NCBI GenBank assembly: GCA_031398365.1
Contig: JANNND010000088.1
Location: forward strand, 1-32,593
DNA length: 32,593 bases
Source of the DNA: JAFDVL01 sp031398365
Lineage (GTDB): Bacteria; Acidobacteriota; Blastocatellia; RBC074
Direction: 5' to 3'
Positions 17,244-25,176 of the stretch are shown here, in pieces. The notes under the pieces were generated by a model. That model ran no database searches. It saw nothing but the letters and a program-made list of their open reading frames with translations, and was not told the origin of the DNA. The translations under genes were made by a program, and so were the position numbers. The first letter of the stretch is position 1; each line of letters opens with the position of its first letter.

Positions 17244-18446
17244 ATGAATAATCAACCTGCGATCTTAGGCAATATGCCAATCTTTGAGGCAAAGGTAAAT
17301 ATTGTGCGTCCGCAATTACCCAGTATGGATGAAATGCAAGAGGGTGTGCGCTCAATAATGGAAACCGGCATGGTGACCAAAGGAAAATTCTTGCGCGAAT
17401 TTGAAGAAGCCATTGCCGAACACTTAGGCGTCAAGCATGCCGTCGCGCTCTCAAGCTGTACGACGGGGCTGATGTTGACCTATCAGGGCTTGGGACTGAA
17501 AGGCGATGTCGTTGTCCCCAGCTTCACGTTTATGGCCAGCGTCAGTTCTTTGGTGTGGGCGGGTTTGCGTCCCGTCTTTGCTGACGTGGATGCTGGAACG
17601 ACGAACCTTTCGCCCGCCGCTGCTGAAGCCGCCATCACGCCAAACACCAGCGCCATTGTCGCCGTGCATAATTTCGGCAACCCGGCAGAAATCGAAGCGT
17701 TGCAGGCGGTCGCAGATCGGCACGGACTCAAGTTGGTCTTCGATGCGGCCCATGGCTTCGGCGCACGGTATCGCGGCAAACCGGTAGGCGGACAAGGCAA
17801 TGCAAATTCCTTCAGCCTCAGTCCGACGAAATTATTGATCGCGGGCGAAGGCGGAATCGTTTCGACCAATGATGACGCGCTTGCCGATCATTTGCGCAAA
17901 GGGCGCGAATACGGGAACGATGGCAATTATGACAGCGCGTTTCCGGGCATCAATGCACGCATGCCGGAATTCAATGCGTTGCTGGGACTGAAGAGTTTGC
18001 AAGGATTGGAAGGCGCGGCTGAACGACGCAATGCCACGGTCGCCATTTACCAACGCGAGATGAGCAAATTGCCGGGCATCGAATTCCAACGCGTTCATCC
18101 TGAAGACCGCAACTCTTATCGAGAATTTTCGATTCTGCTGGATGCCGACGCGTTTGGCCTGAGTCGCGATCATTTGGCGCAGGCTTTAGCCGCAGAAAAT
18201 ATTGATACACGCAAGTATTATGATCCGCCCGTGCATCGTCAAACGGCATATCGTCATTTCGCGCCGGACGAAAGCCTGTTGCCCAATACGGTCTTGTTAG
18301 CCGAAAACAGCCTGAGTTTTCCGCTCTGGTCAAATCTGGAAGAGGAAACGGCGCTCGGCATTTGTCAGGCTGTCGCGCGCGTTCATCAAAATGCAGAAGC
18401 TGTGACGAAAGCGCTGAATCAATCGCGCAACGCTTCGGCTGTCTAA
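17244..18446 (+). CDS. DegT/DnrJ/EryC1-family sugar-nucleotide aminotransferase
   Basis: The 400-residue protein is a PLP-dependent sugar aminotransferase. Visible signatures are ALSSCTTGLMLTYQ, VVVPSFTFMASVSSLVWAG, the PLP-ring aspartate Asp167 in VFDAAHGFG, and the Schiff-base lysine Lys196 in SLSPTKLLIAGEGG. These enzymes aminate C3 or C4 of a nucleotide-linked keto sugar using glutamate. Possible substrates here are dTDP-4-keto-6-deoxyglucose from RfbB or a UDP-4-keto sugar made elsewhere. The order acetyltransferase then aminotransferase matches loci for diacetylated or 4-acetamido-dideoxy sugars. AGGAG at 17230-17234 precedes the ATG and overlaps the end of the previous gene. The start gives about 27 residues before the first conserved block. 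Confidence 0.93.
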   Translation: MNNQPAILGNMPIFEAKVNIVRPQLPSMDEMQEGVRSIMETGMVTKGKFLREFEEAIAEHLGVKHAVALSSCTTGLMLTYQGLGLKGDVVVPSFTFMASVSSLVWAGLRPVFADVDAGTTNLSPAAAEAAITPNTSAIVAVHNFGNPAEIEALQAVADRHGLKLVFDAAHGFGARYRGKPVGGQGNANSFSLSPTKLLIAGEGGIVSTNDDALADHLRKGREYGNDGNYDSAFPGINARMPEFNALLGLKSLQGLEGAAERRNATVAIYQREMSKLPGIEFQRVHPEDRNSYREFSILLDADAFGLSRDHLAQALAAENIDTRKYYDPPVHRQTAYRHFAPDESLLPNTVLLAENSLSFPLWSNLEEETALGICQAVARVHQNAEAVTKALNQSRNASAV

Positions 18447-18486
18447 TGCAACTGCAACCTGCCCCACTCAACGTTGGAGAAGACAC

Positions 18487-20055
18487 ATGCTGAATTGGCG
18501 TTCTTTTCATTTCTCGCGGGAAATCATCTTGCGGATGATCGCAGATGCCGTGCTCTTGAATGTCTCACTGCTCTTGGCACTGGCCATCCGGTATTTTTAT
18601 CTGGTGGCCTTTGAGACATTGGAGGGCGGCTATACCTATAACCAGATGTTCTGGGAATACGCCACCTTCTTCAGCAATCGAAGCTGGTTACTGACAGTAA
18701 TCTGCCTCATCGTCTTTATGATGAGCGGGTTTTATACCTATAGCCGCGCGTATCAGGGACGGTATAAAGCATTGATAATTTTTCAGGCGGTTAGTCTCGG
18801 CTACCTTGTCTTCAGCTTTGTCTCGTACATCTTTGGATTACTGCCACAACTGCCGCGCGGTGCGGTTTTATTGGCGTGGCTGGTAAGTGTGGCATTGCTG
18901 ATGGCGGCGCGTGGATGGTCAATGATCTGGCGGGATGTCATGCGGACTGAACTGCAACACGGCAGGCATGCCACATCGCGTGAGGTACGAAATATATTGG
19001 TTATTGGCGGGGCCGGGTATATCGGCTCTGCCCTGTTACCGAAGCTATTAGACAAAGGCTATAAAGTTCGCCTGCTTGATTTGTTGTTATACGGAACAGA
19101 GCCAATTGAAGGTTTGCTGACGCACCCGCGCCTGGAAGTAATACGAGCGGACTTTCGCGCGATTGATAAAGTGGTCGAAGCGATTCGCGGAATGGATGCC
19201 GTGATTCATTTGGGGGCAATTGTCGGCGATCCGGCCTGCGCACTGGATGAAGAGCTAACCATTGAAGTCAACTTAATGGCGACGCGGATGATCGCGGAAG
19301 TCGCCAAAGGCAGCGGCGTCAATCGCTTTATCTTTGCCAGCACCTGTTCGGTCTATGGAGCTTCGGACGAATTGCTGGATGAGCGATCTATCCTTAATCC
19401 AGTCTCATTGTATGCCCGCAGCAAGATTGCATCTGAACGTGTGCTGTCTCGCTTAGCCGATGAAAGCTTTGCGCCAACGCTCTTGCGGTTTGGAACAATC
19501 TACGGCCTTTCTGGGCGCACACGCTTTGATCTGGTGGTGAACTTACTCACCGCCAAAGCCATTGTGGAGGGCCGCATCACGGTTTCAGGCGGCGACCAAT
19601 GGCGACCTTTTGTTCACGTAGATGATGCGGCGCTCGCGGTTTTCAAAGCGTTGGAAGCACCATTGCCGATAGTTCATAACAAAGTTTTCAATGTAGGCTC
19701 CAACGATCAAAACTACACGATTTCACAGGTTGGGAAGGCGATCCAACAACTTGTACCCAACGCAGAAGTGATAGATATTGAGTTTGATGGTGACCGCCGC
19801 AATTATCGCGTGAACTTCACCAAGGTCCAACAGGCTTTGGGCTTCGCTCCACAATGGACATTAGAGCAAGGAATCAATCAGGTGGTAGAAGCCATCAAGA
19901 GCGGCAAAGTAACAGACTATAGCAATGCCAAATACAGCAATGTCAAATTCCTGAGTGAAGAAGGAATGCCCCGAAATATCAATCGGCAAAATGGCTGGGC
20001 CTACGAAATGATGAATGAGCCGATGGTCACGCAGGCAGAAGGCTGGCCCAATTAA
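18487..20055 (+). CDS. membrane-anchored extended SDR sugar-nucleotide epimerase/dehydratase
   Basis: The 522-residue protein joins two parts. Residues about 15-145 hold four hydrophobic helices laid out like the N-terminal membrane region of PglF/WbpM/CapD dehydratases and PGT enzymes. Residues about 168-500 form a classical extended SDR: NAD-binding GGAGYIG at 174-180, HLGAIVGDPA, the serine/threonine block ASTCSVYG, and catalytic Tyr309 and Lys313 in YARSK. True PglF-type dehydratases lack that tyrosine and carry a CoA-binding-like domain between the helices and the SDR; here the SDR follows directly. The enzyme should therefore be an epimerase, reductase or dehydratase acting on a nucleotide sugar at the membrane. 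Its reaction cannot be fixed. GGAGAAG at 18476-18482 supports the start. The stop overlaps the convergent cyclase gene by 4 nt. Confidence 0.88.
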   Translation: MLNWRSFHFSREIILRMIADAVLLNVSLLLALAIRYFYLVAFETLEGGYTYNQMFWEYATFFSNRSWLLTVICLIVFMMSGFYTYSRAYQGRYKALIIFQAVSLGYLVFSFVSYIFGLLPQLPRGAVLLAWLVSVALLMAARGWSMIWRDVMRTELQHGRHATSREVRNILVIGGAGYIGSALLPKLLDKGYKVRLLDLLLYGTEPIEGLLTHPRLEVIRADFRAIDKVVEAIRGMDAVIHLGAIVGDPACALDEELTIEVNLMATRMIAEVAKGSGVNRFIFASTCSVYGASDELLDERSILNPVSLYARSKIASERVLSRLADESFAPTLLRFGTIYGLSGRTRFDLVVNLLTAKAIVEGRITVSGGDQWRPFVHVDDAALAVFKALEAPLPIVHNKVFNVGSNDQNYTISQVGKAIQQLVPNAEVIDIEFDGDRRNYRVNFTKVQQALGFAPQWTLEQGINQVVEAIKSGKVTDYSNAKYSNVKFLSEEGMPRNINRQNGWAYEMMNEPMVTQAEGWPN

Positions 20056-20684
20056 AGTTCGCGTAAGACAACGCGCGCCGGGCCGCCGTCACCGTTCTTG
20101 ATCTTCATTGGCAGGCAAATCAATTCATACTCGCCTGCCGCCACGTCCGTCAAATTCAATCCTTCCACGATTACGACATTGTTGCCGAGCAGTGCATAAT
20201 GCGTGGTCGGCTGCTCGAAATTGAATTGTTCAATCGAAAGATAATCAATCCCTACCAGCCTCACGCCTAGTTCCACCAACCGCTCAGCCGCCGTTGTTTC
20301 CAGATAAACGAAATCCTTCGCAAACTCCTGCGCGCCTGCTTGCCACAGCCTTGAATTGCGCGTTTTGAAAAGCACTCGCTCCACGCCTGCCAAGTTTGCC
20401 GCGTCAATCGTCGCTACATCAATCGCGGCGATTTCGCCCACATCCACGATGCGCGCGGGGCCAATCAACACGTCCAACGACAACTCATCCAATGTTGCCA
20501 TGCCAGCGACGAAATGCGCGGGCGGGTCTACGTGCGTGCCGGTGTGCGAGCCAAAGCTGAGATGTGACACGGTGCAAATATCACCGGCGGCAAGGCTGGC
20601 AACCAGGGTAATTTGCACCGCCGGATCGCCGGGATACACGGGTAGTTCGGTCGAGAAGGGAACGGTAATGTCGTACAGTTTCAT
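20052..20684 (-). CDS. cyclase-family metal hydrolase, KynB-like
   Basis: The 210-residue product belongs to the cyclase/kynurenine formamidase (KynB-type) family. The metal-binding signature SHTGTHVDPPAHF is complete, with His47, His51, Asp53 and His57. The N-terminus YDITVPFSTELPVYPGDP is also typical, and VGIDYLSIEQF is a conserved family segment. KynB hydrolyses N-formylkynurenine, but many family members act on other amides or lactones, and no other kynurenine-pathway gene is visible, so the substrate is open. It is the last gene of a three-gene minus-strand operon, 17 nt after the secreted glycine-zipper protein, and it converges on the polysaccharide locus. Confidence 0.9.
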   Translation of the reverse strand: MKLYDITVPFSTELPVYPGDPAVQITLVASLAAGDICTVSHLSFGSHTGTHVDPPAHFVAGMATLDELSLDVLIGPARIVDVGEIAAIDVATIDAANLAGVERVLFKTRNSRLWQAGAQEFAKDFVYLETTAAERLVELGVRLVGIDYLSIEQFNFEQPTTHYALLGNNVVIVEGLNLTDVAAGEYELICLPMKIKNGDGGPARVVLREL

Positions 20685-20701
20685 CGGCTCTGAAGTCGTC
20701 G

Positions 20702-21838
20702 TTAGCGGCGTGTTTGTTGGGGAATTGTGATGTTGCGGTCGCCGCCCAACCCGTGGACGATGACACGCCGAATGGTTCGATTGGGATCCGCCACGGTCGT
20801 CGTAACGGTCGGGTGCGAAAGCACTTTTGAGACTCTGCCTTCAGGCGGCAGGCCCTTGATCCAAACTTCCAGCGTGTCACGATTTACTTGCTGTTCCGCT
20901 TTGACACGCCATCCGCCAGAGGTGGTTTCAGCAGTGGCAACCAACAAAATTGAATTGCCGGAGATGCGCTCCACTTGCACAAAACTGACCTTCACCAATT
21001 GCGGCTCCAGCGGCGGCGTGGGGAGCGGGATTGGTTGTTGTGAGCCATTACTATCAGGATTGGTCGTGGGCGATTGATTCCCTGTCGGAGCGGGGTTGGA
21101 AGGCATAGGCGGTGTCGTAGTACGCGGCGGCGGTGGGGTACCGCGCTGCGTCAGGTCCAACGATTCCGTCAACTCAAGCCCGATTAATGTCCCAGGCTCT
21201 ACAATCGCTTCTTTTCCTTTCGCCAGCAGTACGGCTACTACACCTGCTGCTGCCCCAACGGCTGCACCCAATGCGGCCCCGCCTGCGATTGCGCCGATGA
21301 CCGCACCGGTTGCTGCGCCCCCGCCAACAAACACGGTATTGCGCTTCAACTGCCCACCGCCTTCAATCACACCTTCCTCATCAATTTTCAGTTTCTTACG
21401 TTCTCTGGCATCGGCGCTGGTCAGAATGCCTTTAACGGGCAACTCGCGTCCATCAGGCATCACCAGGCGGTCAAAAGAGATTTCGATGATACCGGAACGC
21501 CGTCCCATTTGTGCAGGCGTAACCTCCTGCACATGACCGACCACCAACAAATTCGCAGGCAACACCATATTGCCGTCTTCGTCCGTGAGAGCCTCATCAA
21601 TGCGCGCGTGAAAGCGATCACTTGGGCGAACGCGGCTCGAATCCAGGCGCGTGTCCATACGCAGCAGCAGCACATAGCCGCGCGGTAAAAAACGCGTTCC
21701 GGCAGACAGGCGATTGACATCACCATCACTGGCACGACGCGGGCGTTGTTGTTGGGCGAACGCGGAAAAAGAAAACGTGTTGATTATGAGTGTGGCGCTG
21801 ATGATGACAGTGAACCAGGTTTGTAGTTTTTGTTTCAT
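20702..21838 (-). CDS. secreted glycine-zipper and proline-rich protein, function unknown
   Basis: The 378-residue product from ATG 21838 has a clear signal peptide (KQKLQTWF, then a hydrophobic core ending SFSAFA). An upstream in-frame ATG at 22021 would bury this signal inside LysR-gene sequence and is rejected. GAGGA sequences just upstream support the start. After the signal comes a domain with DRFHARIDEALTDEDG and IIEISFDRLVMPDG, a glycine/alanine-rich hydrophobic stretch resembling a glycine zipper (GAVIGAIAGGAALGAAVG), a VEPGTLIGLELTE strand, then a proline/threonine/serine/asparagine-rich linker, and a C-terminal beta-rich domain. Similar proteins are common in Acidobacteriota with no known role. 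It probably sits in the periplasm or outer membrane. It is 13 nt downstream of the LysR gene. Confidence 0.82.
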   Translation of the reverse strand: MKQKLQTWFTVIISATLIINTFSFSAFAQQQRPRRASDGDVNRLSAGTRFLPRGYVLLLRMDTRLDSSRVRPSDRFHARIDEALTDEDGNMVLPANLLVVGHVQEVTPAQMGRRSGIIEISFDRLVMPDGRELPVKGILTSADARERKKLKIDEEGVIEGGGQLKRNTVFVGGGAATGAVIGAIAGGAALGAAVGAAAGVVAVLLAKGKEAIVEPGTLIGLELTESLDLTQRGTPPPPRTTTPPMPSNPAPTGNQSPTTNPDSNGSQQPIPLPTPPLEPQLVKVSFVQVERISGNSILLVATAETTSGGWRVKAEQQVNRDTLEVWIKGLPPEGRVSKVLSHPTVTTTVADPNRTIRRVIVHGLGGDRNITIPQQTRR

Positions 21839-21851
21839 CCTCAAAAATTCC

Positions 21852-22739
21852 TCAGACAAAATATTTTTTGCAAAGCTGTTTGAAGGCTTGTTGTAAGGGT
21901 GGCACATGGTCGCTTTTGAGCGTAACCAGGCCCAATTCCCAATTGTCCTTAAAGCCTCGAATCGGTAACGCCAGTAGTTTACCAGCCTTAATCTCTTCGC
22001 GCACCGAAGAACGCGGAACAATGCTCAACCCCAGCCCGTGTTCGACCATTCGTTTGATTGAAAGCATGCTGCCAAGCTCCATCATGACCTCTGGGCGGAC
22101 GCCGGATTTGGCAAAAAACAAATCAATCAAGCGGCGTGTATTGCCGCCCTGCTCCCCCAAAATCAAAGGCTCAGCGGCGAGTTGTGCGGGGCTAATGCTG
22201 CGTTGCTGCGCCAAAATATGATCCGGTTGCATAATGGCAACCAAACGGTCGCGTTGCAACACCTCCGCCCGAATGTCGTTGGCCTCGACGGGCAATGAAA
22301 CCAAGCCAATGTCCAAATCATTCTGCAAAATCTGGGCGACGATTTCGGTGCTGGTGGCGCGGCGCACAGTGAATTGTGCTTTCGGATGTGAGCGTTTGAG
22401 TTCGGCCAGGATCATAGGCAATTGTTCATTGCTGGCCATTGTCGAAGCCGTGCCAATGCGCAAGCGCCCTTTCTCGGCATCGCCCAATTCCTTGAGCGCC
22501 AGCAACGCTTCATCGTGTACTTTGAGCAATCGTTCGGCGCGTCGCACCAAAACTTCCCCCGCTTCGGTCAAGAATACCTTTTTGTTCACGCGGGCAAACA
22601 ACGGCACACCCGCTTCAGTTTCGAGCGCTTTGATCTGCGCGCTGACAGCGGCTTGCGTCAAATGCACGCGTTCGGCAGCGCGCGTGAAGTTGCGCGTTTC
22701 TACAATCGCTAAAAAGGTTCGGAGCTGGCGAAATTCCAT
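21852..22739 (-). CDS. LysR-family transcriptional regulator
   Basis: The 295-residue protein starts MEFRQLRTFLAIVETRNFTRAA and continues through the winged HTH (LTQAAVSAQIKALE), with the C-terminal effector-binding domain from about residue 90 (RIGTASTMASNEQLPMILAEL). An upstream in-frame ATG at 22769 would add ten residues and is not needed. LysR regulators usually control a divergent promoter and their own. Here the divergent gene is an amino-sugar kinase followed by murQ, and the downstream genes on the same strand are a secreted protein and a cyclase-family hydrolase. The effector is unknown. Inverted repeats in the 228-bp upstream region are candidate binding sites. Confidence 0.95.
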   Translation of the reverse strand: MEFRQLRTFLAIVETRNFTRAAERVHLTQAAVSAQIKALETEAGVPLFARVNKKVFLTEAGEVLVRRAERLLKVHDEALLALKELGDAEKGRLRIGTASTMASNEQLPMILAELKRSHPKAQFTVRRATSTEIVAQILQNDLDIGLVSLPVEANDIRAEVLQRDRLVAIMQPDHILAQQRSISPAQLAAEPLILGEQGGNTRRLIDLFFAKSGVRPEVMMELGSMLSIKRMVEHGLGLSIVPRSSVREEIKAGKLLALPIRGFKDNWELGLVTLKSDHVPPLQQAFKQLCKKYFV

Positions 22740-22761
22740 AAGCGGTGGTCGGCAGTGAGCA

Positions 22762-22778
22762 GTCAGCATGTTACTGAC
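22762..22778. promoter_or_regulatory. candidate LysR box (dyad)
   Basis: GTCAG, seven bases, CTGAC form a perfect 5-bp dyad within a T-N(11-13)-A context, the general shape of LysR-type binding sites. It lies 23 bp upstream of the LysR start codon, a position suited to autoregulation. The short arm makes chance occurrence possible, and the flanking CAGTGAGCAGTCAGC repeats lower its specificity. Confidence 0.35.
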
Positions 22779-22784
22779 AAGTTT

Positions 22785-22848
22785 TTTCTATCATTACCAT
22801 TAGAACTTTTAGTTTCGTTTATGACGCGCAGAGAGTTTATGATAGAAA
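22785..22848. promoter_or_regulatory. paired inverted repeat in the divergent LysR/kinase promoter region
   Basis: TTTCTATCAT at 22785-22794 and its exact reverse complement ATGATAGAAA at 22839-22848 lie in the intergenic region between the divergent LysR and kinase genes. Their centres are 54 bp apart, about five helical turns, so proteins bound at both would face the same side of the DNA. The right arm overlaps a good sigma70-type -10 hexamer TATGAT at 22838-22843 pointing to the kinase gene, with no clear -35, as expected for an activator-dependent promoter. Binding by the LysR protein is an inference. Confidence 0.45.
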
Positions 22849-22967
22849 TTCCCTAAGCTGCAAAAGCGAACGAAAAGTAAATGTCTGTTGTGTCCGTGGG
22901 AAGCTCGTGCTGCACACTTTAGTGTCGAGCGTGATGCAACGCGTTGAAGTGGGAAGGATAGAAAAAT

Positions 22968-24044
22968 ATGCACCCCCTCACCCAAGTTTTAGATTCCATC
23001 ATCAGGAATCTGTCCGAGGAAGACAAAGGCGCGCAGTATTGGTTGGGCGTTGATGGCGGTGGAACGAATACGCGGGCGACGATCTTTCGAGCGCCAGACA
23101 ATTCTGACATTGATTTGACCGAATACGTCGTGGGGCAGGCCCGTGCCGAAGCTGCGAACTTTCATCGCGTTGGCGTCGAATCCGCCACCAAAGCTGTGAC
23201 CACGGCCATCATCCTTGCCTGCCGTCAAGCCGGAATTACCGTTCATCAAATCACTGCTGCCTGCATCGGACTCGCAGGAGTTTCGCATCCCGATAACAAT
23301 CGCAAAATGTACGACGCGATTGAGGACGCCTTGCCTGCGCTTCATTTCACGCTGGAAACCGACGCGCGCATCGCCCTTGCAGGCGCAACCGCAGGCAAGC
23401 CCGGTATTGTCATCATCGCTGGCACAGGTTCGATAGCGTACGGTGTGAACAAAGACGGCACAGTCGCACGCGCCGGTGGTTGGGGGCCAACGCTCGGCGA
23501 CGAAGGCAGCGGGACGTATATCGGTCGGCGGGCGCTTGAAGCCGTGATGACCGCGTATGATCGCCGCACGCACGATGAAACTGCCTTGACCGAAAAAGTG
23601 TGCCGCTATTTCAATGTCAAAACGCCGCCCGAACTACCGGCAGTCATCTACAATCCCGATGCCAATGTGCTACCGCAAATCGCCCAGCTTTCCAAACTTG
23701 TTGTCGAAACCGCGCAGGCAGGCGATGCCACCGCAATTGAAATTCTCAAAGATGCCGCGCACGAATTGGCCCGCGCGATCAAAGCAGTTATCGAGCAACT
23801 GAACATGCAGAACGAAACCTTTCGCATCGGCTATGTCGGCGGTGTCTTTGGCGCAGGCGAGTTGATTTTACAGCCGTTGCGCGAAGACATTGTCGCCTTC
23901 GCGCCCAACGCGATGATCGCCGCGCCGCTGTACAAACCAGTGGTGGGAGCGGCGCAGATGGCGATGGCGAATTTTATTCAGAGTCGCGATCTGTTATTGG
24001 TAGGACAGCAGGCGATGAATAAAGATTTGATACGGATGCAATGA
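22968..24044 (+). CDS. BadF/BcrA-type amino-sugar kinase, likely MurNAc or GlcNAc kinase (MurK-like)
   Basis: The 358-residue protein belongs to the BadF/BadG/BcrA/BcrD ATPase family of the ASKHA fold. It has the phosphate-1 loop YWLGVDGGGTNTRATIF (DGGGTNTR at 29-36), IGLAGVSHPDN, the second phosphate loop IIAGTGSIAYGVN, GGWGPTLGDEGSGTYIG, and the adenosine-loop segment IGYVGGVFGAGE. This branch includes N-acetylglucosamine kinases and MurK, which phosphorylates both MurNAc and GlcNAc. Because MurQ is encoded two genes downstream in the same overlapping operon, MurNAc kinase activity is the most economical reading. GGGAAGGA precedes the ATG. The N-terminus is about 22 residues longer than the family minimum. 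It overlaps the next gene by 4 nt. Confidence 0.88.
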   Translation: MHPLTQVLDSIIRNLSEEDKGAQYWLGVDGGGTNTRATIFRAPDNSDIDLTEYVVGQARAEAANFHRVGVESATKAVTTAIILACRQAGITVHQITAACIGLAGVSHPDNNRKMYDAIEDALPALHFTLETDARIALAGATAGKPGIVIIAGTGSIAYGVNKDGTVARAGGWGPTLGDEGSGTYIGRRALEAVMTAYDRRTHDETALTEKVCRYFNVKTPPELPAVIYNPDANVLPQIAQLSKLVVETAQAGDATAIEILKDAAHELARAIKAVIEQLNMQNETFRIGYVGGVFGAGELILQPLREDIVAFAPNAMIAAPLYKPVVGAAQMAMANFIQSRDLLLVGQQAMNKDLIRMQ

Positions 24045-24244
24045 AGCAAATCCTCCTGGTTATTTTCTCCTTCGTCTTGCTTGTCGGCGCTGTGATCGGA
24101 ATGATTGGTTTTCATCGCACGATGATGCGAGTTTATCGCAGGAAACCAATTCTCAAACTACTCTGTAAATTTGCTATTTTCGCCTATTGTTTGTTAATGC
24201 TCCTGCTGGTTTTCAGATGGAGTATTCCTCTCTTTCGCAAATGA
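24041..24244 (+). CDS. small two-helix membrane protein
   Basis: The 67-residue product has two hydrophobic segments (about residues 4-24 and 42-61) separated by a strongly basic loop (HRTMMRVYRRKP), and a short basic tail. It is not recognised. Its start overlaps the kinase stop (ATGA at 24041-24044) and its stop overlaps the preferred murQ start in the same way (ATGA at 24241-24244), which argues that it is a real translated gene of the operon. Placement between a MurNAc-type kinase and the etherase suggests a membrane role in amino-sugar uptake or recycling, but that is only context. Confidence 0.65.
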   Translation: MKQILLVIFSFVLLVGAVIGMIGFHRTMMRVYRRKPILKLLCKFAIFAYCLLMLLLVFRWSIPLFRK

Positions 24245-25131
24245 ACACCACCGAACAACCCAATCCCAACACCGCAGAAATTGATTGCGTCTCCACACTC
24301 GACGCCTTACGCATCATCAATGCCGAAGACAAGAAAGTTGCCGACGCGATTGCGCAAGTCTTGCCCGCGATTGCGAATGCAGTAGACGGCATCGTTGCAC
24401 GGATCGCGCGCGGAGGCCGATTGTTATACGTCGGCACTGGCACGAGCGGGCGTTTGGGCGTACTAGACGCTTCAGAATGTCCGCCGACCTTTGGTGTTTC
24501 GCCGGAGTTGGTACAAGGCATCATCGCGGGCGGCTATGAGGCTTGTTACAAAGCGGTCGAGGCTTCGGAAGATGATGGCGCGGCGGGCGCGGCGGATTTG
24601 CAAGTGCGCAACGTGAACGCCAACGATACCGTCGTCGGCATTGCTGCGAGCGGGCGCACGCCATACACAATTGGCGCAGTCGAATACGCGCGCAGTATTG
24701 GTGCATTGACTGCTTGCATTACGTGCAATGCCAACTCGGCGCTCGCCGCTGCGGTGGAAATACCCATTGAGCCCATTGTCGGCCCGGAAGTGATAGCGGG
24801 TTCGACGCGCCTGAAATCCGGCACGGCACAAAAACTGGTTTTGAATATGCTTTCAACGATGGCGATGGTGCGGCTCGGCTATGTGAAGGGCAATCGCATG
24901 GCCAATATGCAAACGAAAAACATTAAGCTGCGTGAACGCGCCGTCGGCATCGTGCAAGACGAATGCAATGTGGATGCAGCTACGGCGCGCGCGGTGTTGG
25001 AAGCGGCGGAGTGGAAGTTGCCCGTGGCGTTGGTGATGCAACAAGCGAATGTGAATCGGGAAGCGGCGGAGGCAGCATTGGCAAGTGCGAATCAAATGGT
25101 GGCGCGGGCGGTAGAGGAATTGACGTCCTAA
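24241..25131 (+). CDS. murQ: N-acetylmuramic acid 6-phosphate etherase
   Basis: MurQ cleaves the lactyl ether of MurNAc-6-phosphate to give GlcNAc-6-phosphate and D-lactate, in cytoplasmic cell-wall recycling. The 296-residue length from ATG 24241 is typical. An upstream in-frame ATG at 24187 would add 18 non-family residues and overlap the small gene by 58 nt, so the ATG overlapping its stop is preferred. Motifs include TEQPNPNTAEID at the N-terminus, the SIS-domain RLLYVGTGTSGRLGVLDASE followed by CPPTFG, EASEDDGAAG, IAASGRTPYTIGAVEYAR and STRLKSGTAQKLVLNMLSTM, and a C-terminal helical region. With the upstream kinase this gives the two steps from MurNAc to GlcNAc-6-phosphate. Confidence 0.96.
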   Translation: MNTTEQPNPNTAEIDCVSTLDALRIINAEDKKVADAIAQVLPAIANAVDGIVARIARGGRLLYVGTGTSGRLGVLDASECPPTFGVSPELVQGIIAGGYEACYKAVEASEDDGAAGAADLQVRNVNANDTVVGIAASGRTPYTIGAVEYARSIGALTACITCNANSALAAAVEIPIEPIVGPEVIAGSTRLKSGTAQKLVLNMLSTMAMVRLGYVKGNRMANMQTKNIKLRERAVGIVQDECNVDAATARAVLEAAEWKLPVALVMQQANVNREAAEAALASANQMVARAVEELTS

Positions 25132-25176
25132 CAGCGATTGGCATTTTGTCGCGCTGAATTTTCAAGCGGGGAAAAT

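Noticed and set aside
21096..21536. 146-codon plus-strand frame rich in Pro, Ala and Thr
   Set aside because: It is the antisense of the glycine-zipper and proline-rich part of the secreted protein; its composition is explained by that gene.
22234..22758. 174-codon plus-strand frame
   Set aside because: It is opposite the LysR helix-turn-helix region, with no ribosome-binding site or recognised motif.
22745..22778. GCAGTGAGCAGTCAGC-type short direct repeat as a possible CRISPR or dispersed repeat
   Set aside because: Only two to three imperfect 7-mers in one place, with no spacers. No CRISPR array was seen anywhere in the window.
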